NCBI GenBank assembly: GCA_029959085.1
Contig: JARWIR010000018.1
Location: 930,001 to 994,000, forward strand
Origin: Nemophila menziesii
Taxonomy: Eukaryota; Streptophyta; Magnoliopsida; Boraginales; Hydrophyllaceae
Direction of reading: 5' to 3'
Length of the DNA stretch: 64,000 nucleotides
The position numbers were made by a program, and so were the translations under genes. A model generated the notes under the pieces. That model searched no databases, was not told the DNA's origin, and saw nothing but the letters and a program-made list of their open reading frames with translations. Of the stretch, positions 13,317 through 27,070 are shown piece by piece. Every line of letters begins with the position of its first letter. The stretch's first letter is position 1.

Positions 13317-13442
13317 TAAGATAGTAACAAGTGATCCCGACAACTGTATTTAATCTGTCAAAACTTTCTTGTTCTTTACATATGGTGCATTACAGTTATA
13401 TTATGTTTTACATATATACAGAGTGTTATGATTGGTGTCTTG

Positions 13443-13720
13443 CACTACTGCAGAACGGGCATTTACGTACGACAAGATTACCGATGATATGTAGTTCGTC
13501 GGTGATGATACAAATTTACCGATGACACATGTTTACCACGAAACACGTCGTCGTTAAATTACCGATGACAAACATTCGTAGGTAATAAAGGAAAACGTCG
13601 TCTCCATTTGTTTTTTTATTTTTGATTTTTTTGTTGTTCGACAATAGTATTTTGTCGGTAAAATGAAATATACTGATGGATGAGTTTATTTACCGACAAC
13701 ACGTTACTCATCGGTAAAAA
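13443..13720 (+). mobile_element. CACTA-like transposon end (unit 3)
   Basis: Same terminus with the GAAACGTCG...GCGACAACAT block missing, so the TTTTGTTGTT and GACAATAGTATT parts are joined. Unit 6 has the same short form. Confidence 0.55.
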
Positions 13721-15982
13721 AGAAACGTATTTATTGAGGACAGACATGTTTTCATCACAAAAAACCCCCAAAACTCCATTTTTACCCAATTTTCTCCCAA
13801 AAACCTTAATCAAATTCATTCAAATTTTTCCAATTCATCTTGCACTATTTCCAAGTTCATAATCAAGGTGGGTAATACTCAGTACACAATTCCTTTAAGA
13901 AATCCAAAGAATTTCCTAGAGAATATAAAATGGAAATTTCCTTTTTATGTATCTTACTCACTTTCATACGAAAATACATTTGGAATACGTTGGAAGGTTT
14001 CCTCAACATCCTAAGTTTTAGCTTCAAGTATGTCCTTCTTCTTTTCCCTTTTCCCATGTATCTTCTTTTGTTATATATTTATATTAACTATACCCTATTT
14101 GTCTCTGCAATAGTTATCCTCTTGAATTCCTACTTGCGAGGGTCTAGTATGCAAAATATCTAAACTATCTTCAGAAGAAAGTCACGTAGTGTTCGCTTAT
14201 AGGTTTAAGATGGTCGAGTAATCCTTAGGGCTTATCACCAATAAAGTATAAAAAAATCAACCCCCACATACACTATATTGTTGGCTAGTATTAATCTACA
14301 CAATGCCTAATGAATAATGTTTAATAAGAAATGAGGTAATTCTTTACCGTTAGAGGGTCGTATATTTTGGCTCATATTTTTGTGCTCTAGATAAATCTGG
14401 ACCTACTTTCTACTTGTAGCTTATAATATACATATATAAATATAGTACACGCCTAAAAAGTAATTACTTTCTCACTCTATTGTTTCCTCCCTCTTTTATA
14501 TTTTACACCTAAATTAGGGTTTCTTATATACTAATAACACAAATTCTTCCAGCCCCGAATTTATATTATCATAAAGAAATTGTGGATCTTGCTTCATTTA
14601 TAATTCATATATTATAAAATATCTTTAGTTGTACCCAACAACAAACAATTAGTTTGTATTTAATATGCGAGGTTTTAATCTGATACTTCGATAAAAAAAC
14701 AAAGGTTTGTATTGTATTTGATGTTTCTTTTTTTTCATTTACTTTGTATTTATGCACAAATATATGTATAAATTTATTTTTAAATTTTTTTTACAATTAA
14801 TGTCTCCCACTTTTTACTTTTATTTAATACATGTTGGAATGATATTAAATGACAATCTTGATACATCGTTTTGAATTCTTATGTGTATATTGCTAGTAAT
14901 AACTATTACATATATAAATACTTACATATATTTAAAAACCTCTATATTTTGTTGTTAAATTAATGTAAAATATTAACCTTTATTGTATGATTTTCGTTGT
15001 AGACTTTAATTTGGTTGAGTTTTGAATTTGAATAGATATGTGAAGTAAGTATTTGTTATCTTACACTATTGATAATTCATATTATTTTACACGTCAAAAA
15101 TCCTCCTTTTTCTTTAACTTATTTCCAATTCTATTACCTTTGGTTGTTTGGGTGTTTCTGTATATATTTGTTATTCATACAATACTGCTAATTTAATTGT
15201 ATGTGAATAGTTACCCGTATCATTTGGTATAGAATGTAACATAATTATGTATGTCATGTCAGTAAATGACATTTTATTTGAACAAATGATTTAAATTTGC
15301 TTGAGGCAGTTTTGGTTATAGTTTGTGAAACACCTTACTCTTTCATTGTATTTCAGGAGCCGTGTAATGGTAATATTATTAGTTTTATTGCATATTTTTG
15401 TCCCAGATTTTGCAAAGGTTGACCATCTAATGATTACATGTGTGCTTCAGATTTACGTCATTTAATTTGAAGCTTAAAAATAAGATCAACATTCTATTTT
15501 CATTTCTTTATTTCAAATTTATCATACACTTAAAAATTTACTCCATGTGTTTCTAAATAAATGTCCATTTAACTATGTAAATAGTTTTAAATATATAAAG
15601 ATAAAATTTCTGTTACAATTATGTTATATAAGTATTTTGATATTCTAAATACTAACATAAATTTTAATATTTTAATATAGATAGTAGCCTAAATTTTTTT
15701 AATAATAATTTATTTAAAGGACATTTATTTAATAACAAAGTGAGCATATTGGTCTTGTTAGGCTTAAGTGTACCTTTCACTGCGTGCCTTTTGAAATATT
15801 AAAATCAATCTAAATAAATGAATAAAATTTATTCATTATTACTTATCTATTAATTTTCCATTACTTAATCTCAAGCTTGATAAAAAGACCAACAAACTAT
15901 TATATGTTTGGTTTTCATACTCAATTTTTTCTATAAAACTATAAATTTATATTTACCTTTTAAATTCTTCTGACCTTTAGAT

Positions 15983-17042
15983 ATGGACAACGAGATTGAA
16001 ACCGGAAGATGTCAACATTTCACTATTCGGTAAGATTAATTTTATTTATCTATTTTATCATTTTTTATCACGAATATAGTTAGACTTTTTTTCTCATATA
16101 TGTTTTGTGGTTGTTATTCATTAGTTAATGTATTTTTCTTGTAATGTATAATTAGTTTGTCACCATCTATGCACGGTTCATATTTATTTCCTCTAATACT
16201 TCATAGTATGCTGAAGTTGATGCAATTGTATAATGTAAAGAGCATAATTGAATAAGTCTACAAGTAGTATAATCAATATATAAAAATATTAGCAGTGTCA
16301 GATTAAATTAGATTGGACTTTTTATGAAGTTTTAAGGATTTGAACGTTTTAGTTGAGTATCCAGTATATAAGTGGGCTACTTAGATATTCAACATTAAAT
16401 TTGGCAGGCTTAAAAATATTAAATTGTTTCATAATAGTATATATCTTGGACTACCATATGAAATAAAAATCAATTATTTTATGTGATACACTACTTAAAA
16501 TTTTATAGAAATATTCTTCATTTTAATGTAGTGGATATGTAGCCGAGATGAGACACAATAATCCAAAGTTTGATGAATTGTTTGGGCAACTTCCTCCGCT
16601 CAGTGCTCCTAGGCATAGATATTGGCGCTGTGAAATGGAGGGTGGGGCAAGATGTAGGCTCAATGAAACATCCGAAAGTTCATTTGGTGAAGCTGCAATA
16701 ACCCAACATGAGACGCAGCCGAATGGTAAATTGATAGTTGGTGATAAGGAAGATGTGGTGTCAAGGGGTTCAGAAAAAAATTCATCTTCATCCAGGCATG
16801 CTGTCAAATCCCATCAGATAAAAAATCCCCTGAAAATAAGGAAGATGTCAAATCCTCTAAGCTTAAAAATGAGGGATGCCAATGCCACCAAAAAGGAAAG
16901 TCTCGATAGATTGTGCTTAGAGAGACAAAATATATTAAGTGGTTCTCCTAATTTAGAGGAGGAATCCTCTTATGGATCTAATGATAACAATAAAGAAGAT
17001 GTTACAACTGTTGGTAGTTATTTAAGTGATGCTTCAACCTAA
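15983..17042 (+). CDS. EMF1-like protein, N-terminal part only, two coding exons (unit 3)
   Basis: Exons 15983-16029 and 16532-17042. The start reads MDNEIETG (Glu for Lys at residue 4). Other changes are NETSESS, SSSRHAVKSHQ and LKIRKMS. The reading frame is open throughout, and the cysteine and aromatic positions of the EMF1-type motif are unchanged. Confidence 0.72.
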
Positions 17043-18812
17043 AGTATTAGTGTTTGAATATGTTTGTTGTCATTTTACGTATTAATTACTCTTTCTTTTA
17101 AATTGTTAGGTTAATATTCGCGAAGCTCAACGTTTGTATTATCATTTTAGGTTCATCAAAATTTAAAAATTTGTATCAACAATTATATTATTGTCAATTT
17201 ATGAAATCCCATAACTACTTATAATACATTCCTAGTCACTATGTAAGCAATACAGATGCATTGAACCCATATATTATTATGGCTAAATTAAAGACATAAA
17301 ATACGTTCATGTTAATGTCAATAATATTAATCATTATATGAATTCTATCTACTCTAACACTTTCAATCAGAGGTGCGAGATATGAATTATTGGTGTAGAT
17401 TGTTTAATTATGCGATAATTACTGGTTTTGATTAAAGAATATGTAAATTTGAAGACATAATCAGATTCATCGGATGCTAAAAACGAAGTTATACTGCGGT
17501 AAATCAATTTATTTGGTAGATGTGTGAGGCTACAAATCTTGTAGTTATATGTAGTAGTTAATAAAGAGTATAAGTCGAGGAAACTTTAGGTTTTATTCAT
17601 TTCTATATTGTGGTAAGATTGTTGATTATACGCAACACGATAAGCTTTTTCGCCACCAACCAAAGAAATATACATGTATACACCGTTAAATTAATATAAA
17701 ATTGAGAAGATCAAGTGTTGATCTATACAAATTTGTTATCATCTGAAGCGATTCGGTATATGCAGAGTACAACTTTAATAATTTATTATAGATAAATATG
17801 GATTATACAAAAAAGAGAGATGTAAAAAAGGAAAATATAGGATCAAACAAAATCAAAGTACAATACTGAAAGCGAATAAAGGGTTTCGATCTCCTTTATT
17901 AGGGGATACTTAGGTGATAGATCACCAAGGGAAAATCATATTCTTTAACTTCTTGATGAAGGAGAATTTGGGTATAACACAGTGATCCAAATATCAACAA
18001 ACATTATTCAAATGTTTCCAATACGCATGAAATATAATAGTAGACTCTAAATCCTCCCAAATGTTATCATACACCTATGTTTAGTTGGAACAATTGGAGT
18101 ATCGAGCCTTAGGATAAGCTTAAGCCCATATGGTCATCATTTATGTAGAGGAAAATTATTAACTTAGAACATAAAATACACAAACATTATAATTAATAAA
18201 TAGTGTGCCGCACATGGAAATAAATAATCAAGTTAAATTATAAATTCACTTAAGCCCTACTAACTCTTTAGCTATGATCCCCTACGACACTTAGCCATGA
18301 CATATAGAAACAACATAGAGTGTAAATCCAAACCAGAAAGAACAAAAATACATCAAACTAAACTAAATACTCTAGAAAAATGAATAATTTTTTTTATTAA
18401 TAATAGAAAATTGTTATTTCTTATGAAATGCCAATATCTCCTTTTCTAACATAATGTTGTATTAAGGGCTGGAAACCTAAATATTACCAATATATCAAGT
18501 AATATAAAAAAATAACACGGTAAAAAAAATCAAAAGGGTCACAAAAATTAGTAAGAACACTATATTATTCAGACACATCAATGTAGGTCAAATTTCATAA
18601 ATCTTGCTGATAAAATTTGGATAAGATATAGAAAAGGTTTGTAATAATTTTATGAATTTTTATATTTTATAGGTAAGAATACAAGAGAGTTCAAGATTAC
18701 GTATAAATTCCTCCATATGCGCATCCATATAATATAATTTATCGGGTAATATTTTGTTGGTAATATAGTCGTAGTAGTGCGAAAAAGCTATAGAAAAGTC
18801 ACATGTTTAATG

Positions 18813-18995
18813 TCAATACTCCAAACCTCGGGCAAACAAAATTATCTCAATTATGTTGTTTTTAATGATCATAATTATATCCTTAAACTCGTGCACTCTA
18901 TTTACAAAACTGTGTAAATTGGAATAACCCACATGATTGAAAGGTAGTCCATCTGTACAATTGCTACAAAATTTAATGTCTATTGAGATGTTCAT
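18813..18995 (-). CDS. Conserved 60-codon ORF, function unknown (unit 3)
   Basis: Protein identical to the unit 1 copy; the only DNA change seen is ATACTCC for ATATTCC past the coding end. Confidence 0.25.
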   Translation of the reverse strand: MNISIDIKFCSNCTDGLPFNHVGYSNLHSFVNRVHEFKDIIMIIKNNIIEIILFARGLEY

Positions 18996-19263
18996 GGTAT
19001 GAGGTGTTTTTCAGTCTATTTGGGGATAATAATCATCTGTTCCTAAGTTTTTATTAAGGAGTGATGCATCTATTCCTTGCTGCTTTTAAAATGAAAGTGA
19101 TGAAGTGAGGGACTCTCATTCAGATACAATCAGAGAATGATCAATTGATTTCTGAGGGTGAAGTAGGTTTTGCGAAGAGGAGCTTGCGTGAGAGGTGGCT
19201 AAGAAATGAAATGTTTAGTTAGAAATTTAAATACATAAGATAAGGGTATTTTATGAAAATATT

Positions 19264-19434
19264 ATGTCGAAAACCAGTATTATTGCTTGTTATGTGTTCT
19301 CGAGGAAGCAATACGAAGAAGTGTGTCAGCAAGCGTTACTGGCCCATGATTGTCAAAAAGAGGGTTGGATATATTTTGCATATTCTCCAAATGAAAGATT
19401 GACATTATTACTTTCTGTCGTAATTAATTTCTGA
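19264..19434 (+). other. Short coding-like ORF (56 codons), unit 3
   Basis: Begins MSKTSIIACYVFSRK and contains CQQALLAHDCQKEGWIYFAY, which has a protein-like composition unlike the surrounding AT-rich DNA. It is open here and in unit 4. A single C-to-T change makes codon 16 a stop in unit 1, and units 2, 5 and 6 have indels. It is probably a decaying exon of an unknown gene. Confidence 0.25.
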
Positions 19435-19673
19435 ATTCTTTCGGTTCCCAAGAACAATTATTCTAATAAAGACCACACATTTATGTGATCTAGCCGTGTT
19501 TATTCAAACTACTAATGATAAATGTCTGTAATACTTCTTTGATATCTTGACTAATTAACTCTCACTTCCTTGTCTATCCTATTGTTACAAGATGAAGATT
19601 TTTGTTCATTAAACCTTTCTTTATCTTAGGCTTACAATATTTTGGTAACTTATGGAAAGAGCCTCTTTCCAGT

Positions 19674-19675
<2 letters not shown>

Positions 19676-19719
<44 letters not shown>
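19676..19719. repeat. (TA)n microsatellite, unit 3
   Basis: About 22 dinucleotides at the same site. Confidence 0.97.
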
Positions 19720-19722
<3 letters not shown>

Positions 19723-19784
19723 TTACTCCGATCGTCTCCACTTTTTTCTGTTTTACGATATCGACTAATTGATCTTGACAAGCT

Positions 19785-20013
19785 ATACATTTGTTTGATG
19801 GGTTTTTTATATGGTTTCTCTTAATAAAACTTTTTGAAGTCCCTCGTTGGTCGAGGATACCTCTCCTTAAAAATCCCATTGACCCAACCTTGTCAACAAT
19901 ACATTTCTTTTACACCTTTTTGGCTAATACCTTCATACTCTTTAACAAACGTAATAACTCTCGAGTTACTATACTGCGTTTCTTTGACTTGTTGAAGGCT
20001 TCATTTTCTTAAG
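19785..20013 (-). pseudogene. Minus-strand coding-like relic, unit 3
   Basis: Same relic with the AKKV-stop change seen in units 1 and 4. Confidence 0.35.
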
Positions 20014-20136
20014 ATAGTAACAAGTGATCCCGAGAACTGTATTTATAATCTGTCAAAACTTTCTTGCTTTTTACATATGGTGCATTACAGTTATATTATG
20101 TTTTACATATATACAGGTGTTGTGATTGGTGTCTTG

Positions 20137-20425
20137 CACTACTGCAGAACGGGCATTTACCCACGATACCGACGACATGTAGTTCGTCGGTGATGATACA
20201 AATTTACCGATGACACATGTTTACCGACGAAACACGTCGTCGTTAAATTACGGATGACAAACATTCGTAGGTAATAAAGGAAAACTTCGTCTCCATTTGT
20301 TTTTTTATTTTTGATTTTTTGTTGTTTGAAACGTCGACGCAAAATAGCGACAACATTATTTTGTCGGTAAATTGAAATATACCGACGGATGAGTTTATTT
20401 ACCGAAAACAAATTACTCATTGGTA
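20137..20425 (+). mobile_element. CACTA-like transposon end (unit 4)
   Basis: Same terminus as unit 2, with point changes and loss of a few bases at the inner border (ATTGGTATTT instead of ATTGGTAAAAAAG). Confidence 0.55.
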
Positions 20426-22663
20426 TTTATTGAGGACAGACTTGTTTTCATAACAAAAAACCCCCAAAACCCCATTTTCTCCAATTTTCTTCCAAAAACC
20501 TTAATCAAATTCATTCAAATTTTTTCCAATTCATCTTGCACTATTTACAAGTTCATAATCAAGGTGGGTCATACTCAATACACAATTCCTTTAAGAAATT
20601 CAAAGAATTTCCTTGAGCATATAAAATGGAAATTTTCTTTTTATGTATATTACTCACTTTCATACGAAAATACATTTGGAATACGTTGGAAGGTTTCCTC
20701 AACATCCTATGTTTTAGCTTCAAGTATGTCCTTCCTCTTTTCCTTTTTCCCATGTATCTTCTTTTGTTATATATTTATATTAAATATACCCTATTTGTCT
20801 CCGCAATAGCTATCCTCTTGAATTCCTACTTGCGAGGGTCTAGTATGCAAAATCTCTAAACTATCTTCAGAAGAAAGTCACGTAGTGTTCGCTTATAGGT
20901 TTAAGATGGTCGAGTAATCCTTAGGGCTTATCACCAATAAAGTATAAAAAAATCAACCCCCACATACACTATATTGTTGGCTAGTATTAATCTACACAAT
21001 GCCTAATGAATAATGTTTATTAAGAAATGAGGTAAATTTTTTACCGTTAGAGGATCGTATATTTTGGCTCATATTTTTGTGCTCTAGATAAATCTGGACC
21101 TACTTTCTACTTGTAGCTTATAATATACATATATAAATATAGTACACACCTAAAAAGTAATTACTTTCTCACTCTATTGTTTCCTCCCTCTTTTATATTT
21201 TACACCTAAATTAGGGTTTCTTATATACTAATCACACAAATTCTTCCAGCCCCGAATTTATATTATCATAAAGATATTGTGGATCTTGATTCATTTATAA
21301 TTCATATATTATAAAATATCTTTAGTTGTACCCAACAACAAACAATTAGTTTGTGTTTAATATGCGAGGTTTTAATCTGTGATACTTCGATAAAAAAACA
21401 AAGGTTTGTATTGTATTTGATGTTTCTTTTTTTTCATTTACTTTGTATTTATGTATAAATTTATTTTTAAATTTTTTTTACAATTAATGTCTCCCACTTT
21501 TTACTTTTATTTAATATATGTTGGAATAATATTAAATGACAATCTTGATACATCTTTTTGAATTCTTATGTGTATATTGCTAGTAATAACTATTACATAT
21601 ATAAATACTTACATATATTTAAAAACCTCTATATTTTGTTGTTAAATTAATGTGAAATATTAACCTTTATTGTATGATTTTCGTTGTAGACTTTAATTTG
21701 GTTGAGTTTTGAATTTGAATAGCTATGTGATGTAAGTATTTGTTATCTTACACTATTGATAATTCATATTATTTTACACGTCAAAAATCCTCCTTTTTCT
21801 TTAACTTATTTCCAATTCTATTACCTTTGGTTGTTTGGGTGTTTCTGTATATATTTGTTATTCATACAATACTGCTAATTTAATTGTATGTGAATAGTTA
21901 CCCGTATCATTTGGTATAGATTGTAACATAATTATGTATGTCATGTCAGTAAATGACATTTTATTTGAACAAATGATTTAAATTTGCTTGAGGCAGTTTT
22001 GTTATAGTTTGTGAAACACCTTACTCTTTCATTGTATTTCAGGAGCCGTGTAATGGTAATATTATTAGTTTTATTGCATATTTTTGTCCCAGATTTTGCA
22101 AAGGTTGACCATGTAATGATTACATGTGTGCTTCAGATTTAAGTCATTTAATTTGAAGCTTAAAAATAAGATCAACATTCTATTTTCATTTCTTTATTTC
22201 AAATTTATCATACACTTAAAAATTTACTCCATGTGTTTCTAAATAAATGTCCATTTAACTATGTAAATAGTTTTAAATATATAAAGATAAAATTTCTGTT
22301 ACAATTATGTTATATAAGTATTTTGATATTGTAAATACTAACATAAATTTTAATATTTTAATATAGATAGTAGCATAAATTTTTTTAATAATAATTTATT
22401 TAAAGGACATTTATTTAATAACAAAGTGAGCATATTGGTTAGGCTTAAGTGTACCTTTCACTGCGTGCCTTTTGAAATATTAAAATCAATCTAAATAAAT
22501 GAATAAAATTTATTCATTATTACTTATCTATTAATTTTCCATTACTTAATCTCAAGCTTGATAAAAAGACCAACAAGCTATTATATGTTTGGTTTTCATA
22601 CTCAATTTTTTCTATAAAACTATAAATTTATATTTACCTTTTAAATTCTTCTGACCTTTAGAT

Positions 22664-23712
22664 ATGGACAACGAGATTGAAACCGGAAGATGTCAACATT
22701 TCACTATTCGGTAAGATTAATTTTATTTATCTATTTTATCATTTTTTATCACAAATATAGTTAGACTTTTTTTCTCATATATGTTTTGTGGTTGTTATTC
22801 ATTAGTTAATGTATTTTTCTTGTAATGTATAATTAATTTGTCACCATCTATGCACGGTTCATATTTATTTTCTCTAATACTTCATAGTATGCTGAAGTTG
22901 ATGCAATTGTATAATGTAAAGAGCATAATTGAATAAGTCTACAAGTAGTATAATCAATATATAAAAATATTAGCAGTGTCATATTAAAGTAGACTGGATT
23001 TTTTTTTGAAGTTTTAAGGATTTGAAACGTTATTATATAAGTGGGCTACTTAGATATTTAACATTAAATTTGGCAGGCTTCAAAAATATTAAATTCTTTC
23101 ATAATAGTTTATATCTTGGACTACCATATGAAATAAAAATCAATTATTTTATGTGATACACTACTTAAAATATTCTTGATATATTCTTCATTTTAATGTA
23201 GTGGATATGTAGCCGAGATGAGACACAATAATCCAAAGTTTGATGAATTGTTTGGGCAACTTCCTCCGCTCAGTGCTCCTAGGCATAGATATTGGCGCTG
23301 TGAAATGGAGGGTGGGGCAAGATGTAGGCTCAATGAAGCATCCGAAAGTTCATTTGTTGAAACTGCAATAACCCAACATGAGACGCAGCAGAATGGTAAA
23401 TTGATAGTTGGTGATAAGGAAGATGTGGTGTCAAGAGGTTCAGAAAAAAATTCATCTTCATTCAGGCATCCAGTCAAATCTGGTCAGATAAAAAATCCCC
23501 TGAAAAAAAGGAAGATGTCAAATCCTCTAAGCTTAAACATGATGGATGCCAATGCCAACAAAAAGGAAAGTCTGGATAGATTGTGTTTAGAGAGACAAAA
23601 TATATTAAGTGGTTCTCCTAATTTAGAGGAGGAATCGTCTCATGGATCTAATGATAACAATAAAGAAGATGTTACAACTGTTGGTAGTTATTTAAGTGAT
23701 GCTTCAACCTAA
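22664..23712 (+). CDS. EMF1-like protein, N-terminal part only, two coding exons (unit 4)
   Basis: Exons 22664-22710 and 23202-23712. This is the most diverged open copy: FVETAITQHETQQN, RHPVKSGQ, LNMMDANANKKES and SSHGSN differ from unit 1. The first 60 residues, including the HFTIRGYV and RHRYWRC motifs, are unchanged. The intron is shorter than in units 1-3, with a deletion near 23030 that unit 5 shares. Confidence 0.72.
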
Positions 23713-25480
23713 AGTATTAGTGTTTGAATATGTTTGTTGTCATTTTGCGTATTAATTACTCTTTCTTTTAAATTGTTAGGTTAATATTCGCGAAGCTCAA
23801 CGTTTGTATTATCATTTTTAGGTTCATTAAAATTTAAAAATTTGTATTAACAATTATATTATCGTTGATTTATGAAATCCCATAACTACTTATAATACAT
23901 TCCTAGTCACTATGTAAGCAATATAAATGCATTGAACACATATATTATTATGGCTTAATTAAAGACATAAAATATGTTCATGTTAATGTCAATAATACTA
24001 AGCATTATATAAATTATATCTACTATAACACTTTCAATTAGAGGTGTGAGATATGAATTCTTGGTGTAGATTGTTTAATTATGTGATAATTACTGGTTTT
24101 GATTAAAGAATATGTAAATTTGAAGACATAATCAGATTCATAGGATGCTAAAAACCAAGTTATATTGCGGTAAATCAATTTAGTTGGCAGATGTGTGAGG
24201 CTACAAATGTTGTAGTTATATGTAGTAGTTAATAAATAGTATTAGTCGAGGAAACTTTAGGATTTATTCATTTCTATATTGTGGTACGATTGTTGATTAA
24301 CCGCAACACGATAAGCTTTTTCGCCACCAACGAAAGAAATACACATGTATACACCTTTAAACTAATATAAAATTGAGAAGATCAAGTGTTGATCTATACA
24401 AATTTGTTATCATCTGAAGCGATTCGGTATATGCAGAGTAAAACATTAATAATTTGTTATTGATAAATATGAATTATACAAAAAAAAGATGTAAAAAAGG
24501 AAAATATAGGATCAAACAAAATCAAAGTACAATACTGAAAGCGAATAAAGGGTTTCGATGTCCTTTATTAGGGGCTACTTAGGTGATAGATCACCAAATG
24601 AAAATCATATTCTTTAACTTGTCGATGAAGGAGAATTTGGGTATAACACAGTGATCCAAATATCAACAAACATTATTCATATGCTTCCAGTACGCATGAA
24701 ATATAATAGTAGACTCTAACTCCTCCCAAATGTTATCATACACCTATGTTTAGTTGGAACAATGGGAATATCGAGCCTTAGGATAAGCTTAAGCCCATAT
24801 TGTCATCATGTATGTAGAGGAAAATTATTAACTTAAAAGATAAAATACACAAACATTACAATTAATAAATAGTGTGCCGCACATGGTAATAAATAATCAA
24901 GTTAAATTACAAATTCACTTAAGCCCTACTAACTCTTTAGCTATGATCCCCTAAGGCACTTAGCCATGACATATAGAAACAAGGGAGAGTGTAAATCCAT
25001 ACCCGGAAGAATTAAAATACATCAAACTAAACTAAATATTTTAGAAAAAGGAATAATTTTTTATTAATAATAGAAAATTGTTATTTCTTACGAAATTTCA
25101 ATATCTCCTTTTCTAACATAATGTTGTATTAAGGGCTGCAAACCTAAATTTTACCAATATATCAAGTAATATTAAAAAATAACAGGGTAAAAAAAATAAA
25201 AAGGGTCACAAAAATTAGTAAGAACACTATATTATTCAGACACATCAATGTAGGTCAAATTTCATAAATCTTGCTGATAAAATTTTGGATAACATATAGA
25301 AAAGGTTTGTAATAATTTTATGAATTTTTATATTTTGTAGGTAAGAATACAAGAGAGTTCAAGATTACGTATAAATTCCTCCATATGCGCATCCATATAA
25401 TATAATTTATCGGGTAATATTTAGTTGGTAATATAGTCGTAGTAGTGCGAAAAAGCTATAGAAAAGTCACATGTTTAATG

Positions 25481-25663
25481 TCAATATTCCAAACCTCGGG
25501 CAAACAAAATTATCTCAATTATGTTGTTTTTAATGATCATAATTATATCCTTAAACTCGTGCACTCTATTTACAAAACTGTGTAAATTGGAATAACCCAC
25601 ATGATTGAAAGGTAGTCCATCTGTACAATTGCTACAAAATTTAATGTCTATTGAGATGTTCAT
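25481..25663 (-). CDS. Conserved 60-codon ORF, function unknown (unit 4)
   Basis: Protein identical to units 1 and 3, although the sequence just right of 24000 in this unit is of the other type. Confidence 0.25.
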   Translation of the reverse strand: MNISIDIKFCSNCTDGLPFNHVGYSNLHSFVNRVHEFKDIIMIIKNNIIEIILFARGLEY

Positions 25664-25931
25664 GGTATAAGGTGTTTTTCAGTCTATTTGGGGATAATAA
25701 TCATCTGTTCCTAAGTTTTTATTAAGGAGTAATGCATCTATTCCTTGCTGCTTTTAAAATGAAAGTGATGAAGTGAGGGACTCTCATTTAGATACAATCA
25801 GAGAATGATCAATTGATTTCTGAGGGTGAAGTAGGTTTTGCGAAGAGGAGCTTGCGTGAGAGGTGGCTAAGAAATGAAATGTTTAGTTAGAAATTTAAAT
25901 ACATAAGATAAGGGTATTTTATGAAAATATT

Positions 25932-26102
25932 ATGTCGAAAACCAGTATTATTGCTTGTTATGTGTTCTCGAGGAAGCAATACGAAGAAGTGTGTCAGCAA
26001 GCGTTACTAGCCCATGATTGTCAAAAAGAGGGTTGGATATATTTTGCATATTCTCCAAATGAAAGATTGACATTATTACTTTCTGTCGTAATTAATTTCT
26101 GA
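25932..26102 (+). other. Short coding-like ORF (56 codons), unit 4
   Basis: Same ORF as at 19264, with a silent CTG-to-CTA change. No domain recognised. Confidence 0.25.
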
Positions 26103-26343
26103 ATTCTTTCGGTTCCCAAGAACAATTATTCTAATAAAGACCACACATTTATGTGATCTAGCCATGTTTATTCAAACTACTAATGATAAATGTCTGTAAT
26201 ACTTCTTTGATATCTTGACTAATTAACTCTCACTTCCTTGTCTATCTTATTGTTACAAGATGAAGATTTTTGTTCATTAAACCTTTCTTTATCTTAGGCT
26301 TACAATATTTTGGTAACTTATGGAAAGAGCCTCTTTCTAGTCA

Positions 26344-26361
26344 ATATATATATATATATAT
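26344..26361. repeat. (TA)n microsatellite, unit 4
   Basis: About nine dinucleotides at the same site. Confidence 0.95.
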
Positions 26362-26424
26362 TCATTACTCCGATCGTCTCCACTTTTTTCTGTTTTACGA
26401 TATCGACTAATTGATCTTGACAAG

Positions 26425-26655
26425 CTATACATTTGTTTGATGGGTTTTTTATATGGTTTCTCTTAATAAAACTTTTTGAAGTCCCTCGTTGGTCGAGGAT
26501 ACCTCTCCTTAAAAATCCCATTGACCCAACCTTGTCAACAATCCATTTCTTTTACACCTTTTTGGCTAATACCTTCATACTCTTTAACAAACGTAATAAC
26601 TCTCGAGTTACTATACTGCGTTTCTTTGACTTGTTGAAGGCTTCATTTTCTTAAG
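26425..26655 (-). pseudogene. Minus-strand coding-like relic, unit 4
   Basis: Same relic with the AKKV-stop change. Confidence 0.35.
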
Positions 26656-26779
26656 ATAGTAACAAGTGATCCCGAGAACTGTATTTATAATCTGTCAAAA
26701 CTTTCTTGCTTTTTACATATGGTGCATTACAGTTATATTATGTTTTACATATATACAGAGTGTTGTGATTGGTGTCTTG

Positions 26780-27070
26780 CACTACTGCAGAACGGGCATT
26801 TACCCACGATACCGACGACATGTAGTTCGTCGGTGATGATACAAATTTACCGATGACACATGTTTACCGACGAAACACGTCGTCGTTAAATTACCGATGA
26901 CAAACATTCGTAGGTAATAAAGGAAAACTTCGTCTCCATTTGTTTTTTTATTTTTGATTTTTTGTTGTTTGAAACGTCGACGCAAAATAGCGACAACATT
27001 ATTTTGTCGGTAAATTGAAATATACCGACGGATGAGTTTATTTACCGAAAACACGTTACTCATTGGTAAA
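26780..27070 (+). mobile_element. CACTA-like transposon end (unit 5)
   Basis: Same terminus as in units 2 and 4, with all ACCGACGA-type repeats retained. Confidence 0.55.

Larger units (their letters stand above)
6814..13442 (+). repeat. Tandem unit 2
   Basis: The leader and EMF1-like gene match unit 1 closely. The 3' half differs and groups with units 5 and 6: for example, the minus-strand 60-codon ORF has the SYSNLQ variant. The (TA)n tract is short (13010-13028). The non-genic parts 7104-9385, 10445-12176 and 12360-13009 hold nothing that can be called. Confidence 0.9.
13443..20136 (+). repeat. Tandem unit 3
   Basis: The CACTA-like head lacks the block that in other units holds the GAAACGTCG segment, and so groups with unit 6. 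The gene body groups with units 4 and 5: it lacks a short AATTTATTTT segment near 15270 that units 1 and 2 have. The 3' half groups with unit 1. This mixture is the clearest single case of mosaic structure in the array. Confidence 0.9.
20137..26779 (+). repeat. Tandem unit 4
   Basis: Head like units 2 and 5; gene body like unit 5, with the same TATTATATAAGTGGGC deletion form in the intron near 23030. The early 3' region (24000-24300) is like units 2 and 5, while from about 25400 to 26700 it is like units 1 and 3. A switch therefore lies inside the 3' region. Confidence 0.9.
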
